Shown: in pieces, positions 44,774-53,298 of the stretch
How the letters are laid out: every line of letters starts with the position of its first letter
Numbering within the stretch: position 1 is the first letter of the stretch
Notes under the pieces: generated by a model
The model's input: only the letters and a program-made list of their open reading frames with translations
What the model was told of the DNA's origin: nothing
Databases searched by the model: none
Translations under genes and position numbers: made by a program
Source of the DNA: Mediterraneibacter butyricigenes
GTDB taxonomy: Bacteria > Bacillota > Clostridia > Lachnospirales > Lachnospiraceae
Reading direction: 5' to 3'
DNA: 64,000 nt
Assembly (NCBI RefSeq): GCF_003574295.1
Contig: NZ_BHGK01000001.1
Location: 868,001 to 932,000, forward strand

Positions 44774-44995
44774 TTACTGCAGTTTTTCGATCAGAGCCAT
44801 GATTGCTTCCGGGGACTGGAAATTCTCCGGAACCACTTCACTGACCGGAATCTCCACATCAAACTCGTCAGAAATATCTGAGATCAGATTCAGGATTGTC
44901 ATGGAATCCAGATCTCCGCTCTCTACCAGATCTGTACGTCCCTCCAGCGGAATTCCCGGTAACAGGTCTTCTAAAATCTCCATCAGTTCTTTCAT
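44774..44995 (-). CDS. Acyl carrier protein (DltC-like)
   Basis: 73 residues. The phosphopantetheine site is GDLDSMTIL, with Ser at about residue 31. The acidic, four-helix pattern (MKELMEILEDLLP) fits carrier proteins of the DltC type. It sits 18 nt before the ligase and 29 nt after the SGNH gene, so it should receive the activated amino acid and present it to the MBOAT. Confidence 0.88.
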   Translation of the reverse strand: MKELMEILEDLLPGIPLEGRTDLVESGDLDSMTILNLISDISDEFDVEIPVSEVVPENFQSPEAIMALIEKLQ

Positions 44996-45024
44996 CGTTT
45001 TTCTCCTTTCTCTTGTCCGTTTTT

Positions 45025-46002
45025 TTATTTCTTCAGGTCACCAAGTACCGTTTCTCCAAATACTTTGGAAAATGCTCTGGCGCTGTCTCCGTTCATATGG
45101 CCGTCATAATCCACATAATTTGCCAGATCATGACCATATGCACCGTAATATTCTCTGTTAAAGTTATAGTAAGGAACGCCCTGCTCCTTAAAATATTCCG
45201 TGAAATAATCCCAGGCCTGTCGATAACTGTCCTCTTCCTGCACCAGCATGGTAGCTGCAAGCGGCATCGTTGTAGCAATGAATTCCACATCATTTTCCCG
45301 ACACAGCTCGATCAGTCTGGTCAGATAATCCATATTGGTCTGTTTGACATCCGCCGCCGTAAATAAGGTCGGAGAATAAGACGGGAAATTCTCCACAGCC
45401 ACCGGATATTTCTCGATAAATCCGTTCTCGTGGTATTCCTGCGCCTGTCCTTTCAGATAGGACACATCATAGTTTCCCGTGGTTTTCTGATAAACGGTAT
45501 CCTTCATCTTCGACAGTTCATACTGCAGAGAATACTCATGAAACGCAAACAGCGGATATCGGAAATCGCAGTCCAGCATGGTATCGAAATAATATTCCAC
45601 CTTTGTCATAGACATGGGAAATTCGTGATAAAACAGACAGTAGTTATTTCCCTTCTCTTTTTCCGTCGTAAAATATCCCGGAGACAGTTCGAAAATCACA
45701 GCCTTCGGTTTCTGTTTTTCCAGCGCAAGCTTGGTCAGATAGTACGCATCCACCGGATACTCTCCACCTACACAGAGGTTCTGTCCAGTCAGTCCGGTTC
45801 CTTCCAGAATATAATCCGGATCCAGATCCGACATTCCGTTGGAAGTCCCGAAGATCAGCAGATCCTTTTGCTCCGTAGAAATCGTATGCACGTTGTTTCT
45901 CACAAAAGTACAGGGATACAATACCAGATCCAGGCCTTTTATCACCAATACGCAGATCAGCAGACATATCAATATTTTTGCTATTTTCTTAGAATTGTGC
46001 AT
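45025..46002 (-). CDS. SGNH-fold transferase, DltD-like, membrane anchored
   Basis: 325 residues from MHNSKKIAK. One N-terminal helix (ILICLLICVLVIKGLDL) places the catalytic domain outside. SGNH motifs: FGTSNGMSDLDP (nucleophile Ser, block I) and DYDGHMNGDSA (Asp and His, block V). By analogy with DltD it would take the acyl group from the MBOAT and pass it to an envelope polymer. The start lies inside the end of the MBOAT gene (14-nt overlap), so the two are coupled. Confidence 0.82.
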   Translation of the reverse strand: MHNSKKIAKILICLLICVLVIKGLDLVLYPCTFVRNNVHTISTEQKDLLIFGTSNGMSDLDPDYILEGTGLTGQNLCVGGEYPVDAYYLTKLALEKQKPKAVIFELSPGYFTTEKEKGNNYCLFYHEFPMSMTKVEYYFDTMLDCDFRYPLFAFHEYSLQYELSKMKDTVYQKTTGNYDVSYLKGQAQEYHENGFIEKYPVAVENFPSYSPTLFTAADVKQTNMDYLTRLIELCRENDVEFIATTMPLAATMLVQEEDSYRQAWDYFTEYFKEQGVPYYNFNREYYGAYGHDLANYVDYDGHMNGDSARAFSKVFGETVLGDLKK

Positions 46003-47497
46003 AAATGAACCCCCTGGCAACTGACATTGGACTGAATAACGGAATACTGATCAACAGCAGTAAGAACATCAGGAATTCTACCGCAAACGGAAGTCTGGAC
46101 AATGCTTTCTCCATATCTGTTCCCCGTTCTTTTAACACACTGACCACAAACCAGATCAGACAGCCGATCGCCAGCGTAAGCAGTGCATACGGTGTATAGG
46201 CAACCCCCAGTTTTCCGGAGGAGATCAACAGAAACTGTGACGGATGGAAACTGGTCAGCGAATATCGGATCATCTTCCAGGCTTCTCCCACAGAATTTAC
46301 GCAGTCAAAATATTCTCCCAGATTAAATAATAAATAAGTTCTCAGAATCATAAAGATATGATACCCTTTACTTTTATCATTGATATGAAGCCTGTCCTTC
46401 CAGCTTCGATAGGTATCTGCCAGAAATCCGCTGGTCGCGATGATCACACCGTTGTAAAATCCCCAGCCAATATTATTCCAGTTTGCTCCATGCCAGAGTC
46501 CCACCAGAACAAAGACAATCAGATCTGAAACTGCAATCGTAAAGAACCGGCCTTTTTTTCTGCCCATGGCTGCTTTGGCTTTTTTCTGAAGTTTCGTCAT
46601 CGGGCGTGACAGTGTCAACGGATAAAAGACATAATCTTTCATCCACGCTCCCAGCGAAATGTGCCATCTCCGCCAGAAATCACTGATAGATGTGGAAAAC
46701 ATAGGCTGGCGGAAGTTCTCATCCATTTTGATTCCGAACAATTCCGCAATTCCCAACACAATATCGATTCCTCCTGCAAAATCTCCGTAGAGTTCTATCG
46801 TATAAAGAAACACTCCGAAGATTGCAATGCCTTTGTAAGTATCCGGATCTGCGAAAATCGCCTGTCGGTAAACACCTGCCCACTCTGCAATCACCATTTT
46901 CTTAAACAATCCCCATAAGATCCGCTCCAGACCATGTTTGATCTTATGAAAATCCAGGGAATGTTCTGCCGTCAGTTGTCCTGCCAGTCGGCCATAACGT
47001 CCGATCGGCCCCTGCACCAACTGCGGGAAGAAGGACACGAACAGCGCATATTTCAGGAAATTATGATCCGCCTGCTGCCGTCCCCAGTACACATCCAGAA
47101 GATATCCCAGCGACTGGAACGTATAATAAGAAATTCCAAGCGGCAGGATCAGATGCAGCATGGAAAAGTTCTGTCCGGTCAACGCATTCACATTTGCGAT
47201 CATAAAATTTGTATATTTCAGGAACGCCAGCATGCCCAGATCCAGCAGAATCCCTGCCACAACGATCCGTTTTGCTTTTTTCTTTTCTTCTTTTCCAACC
47301 TGTTCGATCCAGAGTGCAGCCCCGAACGTCACCGCCGTTGAGAACAGCAAAAAGAAGACTGCTCCTACGCTGATCCACAGATAACACGCATAACTGCATA
47401 TCAGTAAAATAACCCATTGCAAACGTTTTGGGACCACATAATAAATACATAGTCCCAAAACAATAAATAGGAAAAATAAATTTGATGTTAACGACAT
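45989..47497 (-). CDS. MBOAT acyltransferase, DltB-like, with C-terminal FIYAQF
   Basis: 502 residues, about 11-13 helices. Conserved MBOAT sites are GLWHGANWNNIGWG (catalytic His) and the helix near DFWRRWHISLGAWMKDYVFYPL. The final residues are SVARGFIYAQF. That matches the aromatic-x-Tyr-x-x-Phe C-terminal hexapeptide proposed to carry the acyl group on its Tyr after transfer through the membrane. In standard Dlt systems this motif is on the small DltX protein; here it is on the MBOAT itself. It follows the lipoprotein by 17 nt. Confidence 0.88.
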   Translation of the reverse strand: MSLTSNLFFLFIVLGLCIYYVVPKRLQWVILLICSYACYLWISVGAVFFLLFSTAVTFGAALWIEQVGKEEKKKAKRIVVAGILLDLGMLAFLKYTNFMIANVNALTGQNFSMLHLILPLGISYYTFQSLGYLLDVYWGRQQADHNFLKYALFVSFFPQLVQGPIGRYGRLAGQLTAEHSLDFHKIKHGLERILWGLFKKMVIAEWAGVYRQAIFADPDTYKGIAIFGVFLYTIELYGDFAGGIDIVLGIAELFGIKMDENFRQPMFSTSISDFWRRWHISLGAWMKDYVFYPLTLSRPMTKLQKKAKAAMGRKKGRFFTIAVSDLIVFVLVGLWHGANWNNIGWGFYNGVIIATSGFLADTYRSWKDRLHINDKSKGYHIFMILRTYLLFNLGEYFDCVNSVGEAWKMIRYSLTSFHPSQFLLISSGKLGVAYTPYALLTLAIGCLIWFVVSVLKERGTDMEKALSRLPFAVEFLMFLLLLISIPLFSPMSVARGFIYAQF

Positions 47498-47514
47498 TTT
47501 CCTATTCCTCTCTA

Positions 47515-48312
47515 TTAATATGTCAGTCCGTCATCTACGCAACCCTGGTTGGAATCATCAGAGCTTCCGCTGTTGTCCTGTGCCGGTGCTGCCGGTTCTG
47601 TATAAGTAGACTGGGAAGATCCACCGGAATTACTGTTGGAGTAATTCTGAGAAGAGCCGGAAGACTGTGACTGAGAAGCAGCTGCTGCAGCTGCTTCGGC
47701 CTGTGCGGCTGCCTCAGCTTCTTGCTGAGCCTGTGCTTCGGCTGCTGCGGCTGCTTCCGCATCCGCCTGATCTTTTACAGCTTTTTCTGCATCATATGTA
47801 TTAACCTCTTCTCCATCGTTGCTCTTATATTCCAGATAAGCGATACCGTCTTTTGTCTTAACTTCGCCCTCTTTCATATCCTCAAACGGGAATGCATGAA
47901 GTTCTACAGTGCTGCCATCTGCCAATGTCAACTGGACGGAATATTCCGTTGGAAGTTCTTTGCCACCTTCTGTTGCCTGTGCGGCTGCGGCTTCCTCTGA
48001 CGGTTTGTAGAAAAGATTTCTTGTCTCATCTTTTTTAAAGGTATCAGAATCCTTCAACATGTTTTCCGGATAAGCTTCTTCTGTAGACGCTTTCACACTG
48101 ACTCCTGTCACATCCTGTCCCAGAGAATTCTTGATCTGTACCTTCCATGCATCTTTTACACTGTCATCTCCGATGGATTTGTACTCTTCTTTCTTCTCTT
48201 CTGTCTTTTCCACCTTTTTCGGTTCTTCTGTTTTCTTCTTTCCACATGCTGTCACAGAGGAAACTGCCAGCGCAGCCACCAGAAGTGCCAGTCCCACTTT
48301 TTTCATTTTCAT
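47515..48312 (-). CDS. Lipoprotein with Ala/Gln- and Ser/Asn-rich tail
   Basis: 265 residues. Lipobox VSSVTACGK puts the lipidated Cys near residue 23. A Lys/Glu linker is followed by a beta-rich domain (about 50-165: IKNSLGQDVTGVSVKAS, then YSVQLTLADGSTVELHAF), then a long Ala/Glu/Gln helix and a Ser/Gly/Asn tail ending DDGLTY. No enzyme motif is seen. It is located directly upstream of the MBOAT and probably a surface partner of the acylation system. The terminal Tyr is noted but does not match the hexapeptide pattern. Confidence 0.75.
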   Translation of the reverse strand: MKMKKVGLALLVAALAVSSVTACGKKKTEEPKKVEKTEEKKEEYKSIGDDSVKDAWKVQIKNSLGQDVTGVSVKASTEEAYPENMLKDSDTFKKDETRNLFYKPSEEAAAAQATEGGKELPTEYSVQLTLADGSTVELHAFPFEDMKEGEVKTKDGIAYLEYKSNDGEEVNTYDAEKAVKDQADAEAAAAAEAQAQQEAEAAAQAEAAAAAASQSQSSGSSQNYSNSNSGGSSQSTYTEPAAPAQDNSGSSDDSNQGCVDDGLTY

Positions 48313-48371
48313 TGGTATCTTCTCTCCTGTTCCTTCTTTAGATTCTTTGGCTTCTTTTTGTTCAGCCTTTT

Positions 48372-50030
48372 TTATTCATAATGATAGTTGCTGTATCTCC
48401 AGGTACCGGATGTCTTATAACGGAACTTGAATCCGTTTCGTCCTGTCTCGTACTGGAAATCCGGATCGTACACATAAGTGGTTCCACCTTCATCAATTTC
48501 CACCCATGCATGGTCTACCATACCGCCACCGGCTCTCGGCACGTATCCGTATACATATCTTGCATTGTAACCAAGACCTTTTGCCAGCTGATAGAATGCT
48601 GCTGCATACGTTCTACAATCTCCTCTGTGCTGCTCGAATCCCCAGATAGCATACCACTGCGGATTGGTATAACCACTCGGTGCTCCACCAGAAATGCTGT
48701 AATATCTGATATTCTTTACACACCAGTTAAAACAGTTGTATAAATTCTTTCCAACCTGATTATAAACGCCCTGCACTCCGTTATCTACGCGTTCCTGTGC
48801 AGGGGTTTTCTTTACGAAATAATTGCTGTGGGCACCTGGCGCCGTCGTATTTTTCGGAACGATCTGGATCTGGATTGCTTCCAGTCTGTAGCTGAGCCCG
48901 GCAGAACCAGCACTCTCTCCATTCTTTGCCCAACCAAGCCATCCATGATGCTGGATGTGTACTCGATACCAGACATCGTAATACTTTTCCATATCTCCGG
49001 TCAGTTTGATTTCTACTGCTTCCAGACGCTTGCTCTGTCCGGTGGTTCCTGCCAAGGCTCCGTCGCTTACCCAATCCTGCCAGCCATAAGTCTGTACATG
49101 GGCACGATATGTGATGGAGCCTGTATAATCACTCTGTCCTAATTGGATCTTCAAAGCTTCCAGACGTTTACTCTTTCCGGTCACTCCCAGAACTTTTCCG
49201 TTTAAAACAGCCTGAAGATCTCCATAGGTCTGCTGATGTCCGGAATAAGTCACACTCGGAGTCTGCTTATTCGAAATCAGGGAAAAGTTCCCCTCGTCCT
49301 TCGGGACCTCTCCTCCATCTTTCTTTACCAGTACAATCTTAATTGCCTCAATCCGTTTACTCAATCCCTGTGTACCACACCAGCTGCTGTCCTGATCAGA
49401 ACCTTTGACCCATTTTGTCCATCCGAATGTCTGACAATGGGTACTGTAATAAATGTCATATTGTTCTGCCAGATCCCCGGTCAGGTACATCTGGATTGCT
49501 TCCAGCCTCTTGCTCTGTCCGGTCGTACCAGCCTTTTCTCCGGTCTTCATCCATTTCTGGTTTCCGTAAGTCTGTACATGGACACGGTACATGATCTCAC
49601 CTTCGACATCTTTCAGGGCATCTCCTTTGTTTACCACCAGAGCTTCCATTCGTTTGGATTCTCCCGTGGTTCCGAGAGCTGCACCATCTTTCACTGCCTT
49701 CAGATCTCCATAAGTCTGTACATGACCGGAATAGGTCAGAAGATTTTCTTCAGCCTGTGTCTCCACTTCCGGCTCTTCTGTTGCCTCTTCTGCAACTTCT
49801 TCGGAAGCTTTTTCTTCTATATTAGTATCTCCGGATTCTTCCGGTGTTCCAACCTCGTCTGTCACATCCGGCTGCTCTTCTGCGTCCGACTGATCCGGCG
49901 TGATCTGTGTCTCTGTTGTATTCTGTGTCTCCCCCGGTTCCTGCGCATATGCTATAGCCGGTGCTGCTCCCACTGCAAGAGTGAGGGTCAATACCCATGC
50001 CAATGCCGCAGACTTCCACTTTTTCTTCAT
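48372..50030 (-). CDS. Secreted ChW-repeat protein with transglutaminase-like domain
   Basis: 552 residues. A signal peptide (ending AIAYAQ) is followed by an acidic Thr/Glu linker to about residue 95. Then come six ChW (clostridial hydrophobic with conserved Trp/Gly) repeats to about residue 395, each with a GxTGxSKRLEAI-type core. A transglutaminase-like domain closes the protein: Cys in HRGDCRTYAAAFYQL, His in VDHAWVEI, Asp in YVYDPDFQY. ChW repeats bind surfaces in Clostridia; the terminal domain may cut or cross-link proteins or peptides. The first and second triplets of repeats are similar in order. A lipoprotein and the Dlt-like genes follow. Confidence 0.85.
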   Translation of the reverse strand: MKKKWKSAALAWVLTLTLAVGAAPAIAYAQEPGETQNTTETQITPDQSDAEEQPDVTDEVGTPEESGDTNIEEKASEEVAEEATEEPEVETQAEENLLTYSGHVQTYGDLKAVKDGAALGTTGESKRMEALVVNKGDALKDVEGEIMYRVHVQTYGNQKWMKTGEKAGTTGQSKRLEAIQMYLTGDLAEQYDIYYSTHCQTFGWTKWVKGSDQDSSWCGTQGLSKRIEAIKIVLVKKDGGEVPKDEGNFSLISNKQTPSVTYSGHQQTYGDLQAVLNGKVLGVTGKSKRLEALKIQLGQSDYTGSITYRAHVQTYGWQDWVSDGALAGTTGQSKRLEAVEIKLTGDMEKYYDVWYRVHIQHHGWLGWAKNGESAGSAGLSYRLEAIQIQIVPKNTTAPGAHSNYFVKKTPAQERVDNGVQGVYNQVGKNLYNCFNWCVKNIRYYSISGGAPSGYTNPQWYAIWGFEQHRGDCRTYAAAFYQLAKGLGYNARYVYGYVPRAGGGMVDHAWVEIDEGGTTYVYDPDFQYETGRNGFKFRYKTSGTWRYSNYHYE

Positions 50031-50087
50031 CCTGCGTAACCTTTCCTTTCATTTTCTTTCCGCCTGATTTCAGGCACTACTTTATTC

Positions 50088-50116
50088 ATTTTAGCACACC
50101 GATATACGCAATTCAA
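50088..50116 (-). promoter_or_regulatory. Predicted promoter of the ChW/Dlt-like run
   Basis: TTGAAT (50111-50116), 17 bp, TAAAAT (50088-50093) on the minus strand. A short GCCTG/CAGGC hairpin follows in the leader. Confidence 0.55.
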
Positions 50117-50145
50117 CTGCCTGTTTACCAGCTTTTTGCAATTCT

Positions 50146-50172
50146 TCCGCGCAAAATTTCTCCGCGCAAAAA
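50146..50172. repeat. 15-bp-spaced direct repeat upstream of the ChW promoter
   Basis: TCCGCGCAAAA occurs at 50146 and again at 50161, upstream of the predicted -35 of the ChW gene and next to the YlmC-like gene. The G+C core is unlike the surrounding A/T-rich DNA. It may be an activator site. Confidence 0.35.
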
Positions 50173-50213
50173 TGAACCTTTGTTTTTTGTACACAACTAC
50201 GAAAAAATCCGTA

Positions 50214-50462
50214 TTATTTCAGACATCTCTCCTCTGAAATTTCCACCAGAATAATGTCCGGTCCCACTTTCTTTATACACTCCACCGGAATCACATATTC
50301 CTTTTCCGCTCCCCATAGTCCACAGATTTTCCCCGGAACCGGAACGATGATGGCATCCATACATCCTCTGCACAAATCAATTTCCAGATCTTCCACACAC
50401 CCTAGTCGCTTACAGGTACAACCATTGATTACTTCCATTTCCCTCAATTCACATAATCTCAT
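50214..50462 (-). CDS. YlmC/YmxH family sporulation-associated protein
   Basis: 82 residues: MRLCELREMEVINGCTCKRL, then a PRC-barrel-like domain with VEDLEIDLCRGCM and the YVIPVECIKKVGPDIILVE end. This matches the YlmC/YmxH group found in spore-forming Firmicutes; the molecular role is unknown. The gene is leftward, about 180 nt before the ChW gene, and may be transcribed independently. Confidence 0.85.
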   Translation of the reverse strand: MRLCELREMEVINGCTCKRLGCVEDLEIDLCRGCMDAIIVPVPGKICGLWGAEKEYVIPVECIKKVGPDIILVEISEERCLK

Positions 50463-50714
50463 TTTCTGACTTCCTTTTTCTTTCTACTTACTTCTTTCTT
50501 TCAGATATCTGTGATAACTCCTCTATATTGCCTGCGGAACTTTTTACATTCCACCACATATAATTTTCTACAGGTATTCATATTTTTATTTTCCAAGATC
50601 TTATATTAATATATGAAGAGAAGCCACATTTTTTCTGTACAATGCGGAAAAAATCCCTTAAAATAAAACGTATCCAAAACCGTTATTATTTATTTTCCAG
50701 AAAGGATCCTTTTT

Positions 50715-51167
50715 ATGAAAGAAACGATTTTACTTTTTAACATACAGGATCGCCAGAAAGCCCTGAAAATCGAGATGGCATTATTTCCGCTGCATGTTCG
50801 TCTCCGACGCATCAAGCCGGAAGATTACGGGCATACCCTTGGATACCTGGCGGGTCTGAAATCTGCCGAAACCGAGACTACCATGGAAACTTCCGGTACA
50901 GAGACAAACGGCGCAGATACCAAAACACCGAAAAATGCTCCCAACAGTTCTGCTACCTTGCCGGAACTGGACAGCGAAATGATCGTATTCGCCTTCTTTG
51001 AGGACAGCCGCCTGAATCAGGCACTTGCCGCTCTCCGAAAAAGCGGTGCCGGTCCGCTTCCTTATAAAGCAATCCTGACCCCAACCAATCAGAACTGGAC
51101 CCCGGCAGAATGTTTTGAGGAAATCCGCCGGGAACATGAGGCAATGAATCCCGAAACAAAGAAATGA
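50715..51167 (+). CDS. DUF3783-like protein
   Basis: 150 residues. The N-terminal half (ETILLFNIQDRQKALKIEMAL) and the C-terminal SEMIVFAFFEDSRLNQALAAL and PYKAILTPTNQNWT fit DUF3783, a small cytosolic family in Firmicutes. A Thr/Glu/Asn-rich stretch (about 53-82) separates the halves and is probably disordered. AGAAAGGAT precedes the start. No function is known. Confidence 0.7.
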   Translation: MKETILLFNIQDRQKALKIEMALFPLHVRLRRIKPEDYGHTLGYLAGLKSAETETTMETSGTETNGADTKTPKNAPNSSATLPELDSEMIVFAFFEDSRLNQALAALRKSGAGPLPYKAILTPTNQNWTPAECFEEIRREHEAMNPETKK

Positions 51168-51198
51168 TCAGGCCGGGAAATGATGATGGTGCAAAAGG

Positions 51199-51227
51199 TT
51201 TACAAAACCCTCCATCCGTTTTATAAT
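51199..51227 (+). promoter_or_regulatory. Predicted promoter of carbamate kinase
   Basis: TTTACA (51199-51204), 17 bp, TATAAT (51222-51227), 42 nt upstream of the ATG. Confidence 0.65.
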
Positions 51228-51268
51228 ATTTTCATTAAACCGAATACAGAAAGATCGAGGTATAAATT

Positions 51269-52198
51269 ATGAAAAAGAAAGTTGTTGTTGCTCTCGGCCA
51301 TCGTGCTCTCGGAACCACACTTCCGGAACAGATGGTTGCCGTTCACAAATCTGCAAAAGCGATTGCGGATCTGATTGAAGATGGTTATGACGTTGCGATC
51401 ACCCACAGTAACGCACCGCAGGTTGGCATGATCCATACTGCAATGAACGAATTTGGAAAAGCGCATCAGGACTATACATCTGCTCCGATGTCTGTCTGCT
51501 CTGCCATGAGTCAGGGCTATATCGGATATGATCTGCAGAATGCACTTCGCGAGGAGCTGTTGGATCGCGGAATCTACCGTACCGTCAGCACCATCCTGTC
51601 ACAGGTGATCGTAGATCCTTATGATGATGCATTCTATACTCCGACCAAGGTTCTGGGACGTTACATGAATGCAGAAGAAGCCAACGAAGAACGCAAAAAA
51701 GGGAATTTTGTTGTAGAGGAAGCCGGAAAAGGATTCCGCCGTATCGTGGCTGCTCCGAATCCGGTAAAGATCGTGGAAATCGATGCCATCAATGCACTTC
51801 TGGACGCAGGACAGATCGTCATCGCCTGCGGCGGCGGCGGTATTCCGGTTCTGGAACAGGATCACCACCTGCGCGGTGCCAGCGCTGTCATTGAGAAGGA
51901 TTTGGCTGCCGGCAAACTGGCTGAGGGTGTGGATGCTGATCTTCTGATCATCCTTACCAATGTGGAACAAGTCTGCATCAACATGGGAAAAGACAACGAA
52001 GAACTTTTAGGACATATTACACTGGATCAGGCAAAGACTTATATGGCAGAGGGCCATTTCGGCATTTACAACATGCTCCCGAAATTCCAGGCTTCTGTAG
52101 AATTTCTGGAGGAAAAACCGGGCCGTCAGGCACTGATCACTTCTTTCGACAAATTAAAAGACAGCTTAAAAGGAAAAACCGGAACCTGGATTTCATAA
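51269..52198 (+). CDS. arcC: Carbamate kinase
   Basis: 309 residues of the amino acid kinase fold. Motifs: AMSQGYIGYDLQNALREEL, IACGGGGIPV, the VIEKDLAAGKLAEGVDADLLIILTNVE region (Lys and Asp of the active site), and GHFGIYNMLPK. The N-terminal glycine loop is VALGHRALG instead of the usual VALGGNAL. It makes ATP from carbamoyl phosphate, or the reverse. No arcA or arcB gene is adjacent, so it may serve purine or other nitrogen catabolism. Confidence 0.92.
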   Translation: MKKKVVVALGHRALGTTLPEQMVAVHKSAKAIADLIEDGYDVAITHSNAPQVGMIHTAMNEFGKAHQDYTSAPMSVCSAMSQGYIGYDLQNALREELLDRGIYRTVSTILSQVIVDPYDDAFYTPTKVLGRYMNAEEANEERKKGNFVVEEAGKGFRRIVAAPNPVKIVEIDAINALLDAGQIVIACGGGGIPVLEQDHHLRGASAVIEKDLAAGKLAEGVDADLLIILTNVEQVCINMGKDNEELLGHITLDQAKTYMAEGHFGIYNMLPKFQASVEFLEEKPGRQALITSFDKLKDSLKGKTGTWIS

Positions 52199-52218
52199 TC
52201 CAGGCTCCGGCCTTTTTC
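52176..52218 (+). terminator. Terminator at the end of arcC
   Basis: CCGGAACCTGGATT pairs with AATCCAGGCTCCGG around the stop codon region, followed by CCTTTTTC. The stem includes the last arcC codons. Confidence 0.85.
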
Positions 52219-52500
52219 TTATATCAGGAATTTATTTTTTCTGGCCTCCCGCCAGAATTCTTTTTTCTCTTCAAACATCTGATTCAGCCAGTCTGTCACC
52301 TGCTCGAATCCTTCTTCATTAAACGGAAACTGCCGGTGTATTTTCTGATCATCCGGTGTCTTCTCCATACAAAACGGCTCCGGATATACATAAGCCTCGA
52401 TTTGCTCCTCCTTTGCCGTCAGATAAAACCGCATCCCCTGATAGCTTCCGGAATAAGGCATTTTATTCAACTTTCTGTGTATGATTTTTCCGTCAATCAT
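52219..52500 (-). CDS. Small conserved hypothetical protein
   Basis: 93 residues beginning MIDGKIIHRKLNKMPYSGSY. It has no signal or membrane segment. The C-terminal region is helical and acidic/basic (VTDWLNQMFEEKKEFWREARKN). The start overlaps the end of the alarmone synthetase by 8 nt, so it is its translational partner. Function not recognised. Confidence 0.65.
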   Translation of the reverse strand: MIDGKIIHRKLNKMPYSGSYQGMRFYLTAKEEQIEAYVYPEPFCMEKTPDDQKIHRQFPFNEEGFEQVTDWLNQMFEEKKEFWREARKNKFLI

Positions 52501-53116
52501 TACTTTCTTCTCCTCCCCCGGCTTCTCGCGCCAGGATCATTTCTTTATCCAGTGCTCTTCCCACCTTGGCACATACTTTCAGTCTTCGGTACGTGGGATC
52601 TTTTCTGTCTCGTTTTCCCTTTTTATAGCATTTCTCATGCTCCAGTTCTGCCCAGAGATGCATCACGATCGTACGGATCTGAATTTCCACTTTCATCTCC
52701 CGCATCCCTTCTTCTGTAGCTACCGGAATCTTTATGATCAGATGCAGACTTCGATATCCGCTTTTTTTTGGGCGCTCCACAAAATCTTTCTGCTTCAGGA
52801 TCTTCCATTCCTTCTGCTCACAGATTTTATCCCGGATCCGGTAAATATCATCTTCAAACCGACAGATGATCCTGATCCCCGCAATATCATTCAGCTTTTC
52901 AAATTCCGTCTCCCGATCTGTCTTATATCCTTTTCGTTTCAGCTTTTCTTCTATGCTTTCACCCGATTTGATTCTCTGGGAAATTCCTTCATATACAACC
53001 CGTCCGCATTCTTCCGACAGTTCTCTGACACAAGTTTCCAATATGTCCCGGGTCTGATCCAGCGCCATCTGATAATAACGTCCTTCTTTCGTTCCTTCTA
53101 CTTCCAGCCTGTTCAT
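52493..53116 (-). CDS. Small alarmone synthetase ((p)ppGpp synthetase, RelA/SpoT family)
   Basis: 207 residues from the ATG eight bases after AGGAGG; an upstream GTG is too close to that site. Only the synthetase domain is present: LNDIAGIRIICRF, KKSGYRSLHLIIKIP and KVEIQIRTIVMHLWAELEHEKCYK. No HD hydrolase or regulatory domain. Such YjbM/YwaC-like proteins make (p)ppGpp in response to stress. Confidence 0.9.
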   Translation of the reverse strand: MNRLEVEGTKEGRYYQMALDQTRDILETCVRELSEECGRVVYEGISQRIKSGESIEEKLKRKGYKTDRETEFEKLNDIAGIRIICRFEDDIYRIRDKICEQKEWKILKQKDFVERPKKSGYRSLHLIIKIPVATEEGMREMKVEIQIRTIVMHLWAELEHEKCYKKGKRDRKDPTYRRLKVCAKVGRALDKEMILAREAGGGEESND

Positions 53117-53211
53117 CCATCTCACCTCCTGCTTTTTCTTTACACTCTGCGTCTAATATATGGGATATTTGTGAAGTTTAGAACAAATATTTCTTAAATT
53201 TGTTTAAAGTC

Positions 53212-53240
53212 TTGCTTTTCAGGAATACACGTTGTAATAT
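53212..53240 (+). promoter_or_regulatory. Predicted promoter of the hemolysin III gene
   Basis: TTGCTT (53212-53217), 17 bp, TAATAT (53235-53240), leaving a leader of about 50 nt. Confidence 0.45.
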
Positions 53241-53298
53241 ATACATATCTTGTATGTAGTTTTAAATACTACGTCGTGTAATATTCGGAGGTGTTATT

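Noticed and set aside
47515-47532. Terminal Tyr of the lipoprotein (DDGLTY) as the acyl-shuttle residue
   Set aside because: It lacks the aromatic and Phe positions of the hexapeptide, and FIYAQF on the MBOAT fits much better.
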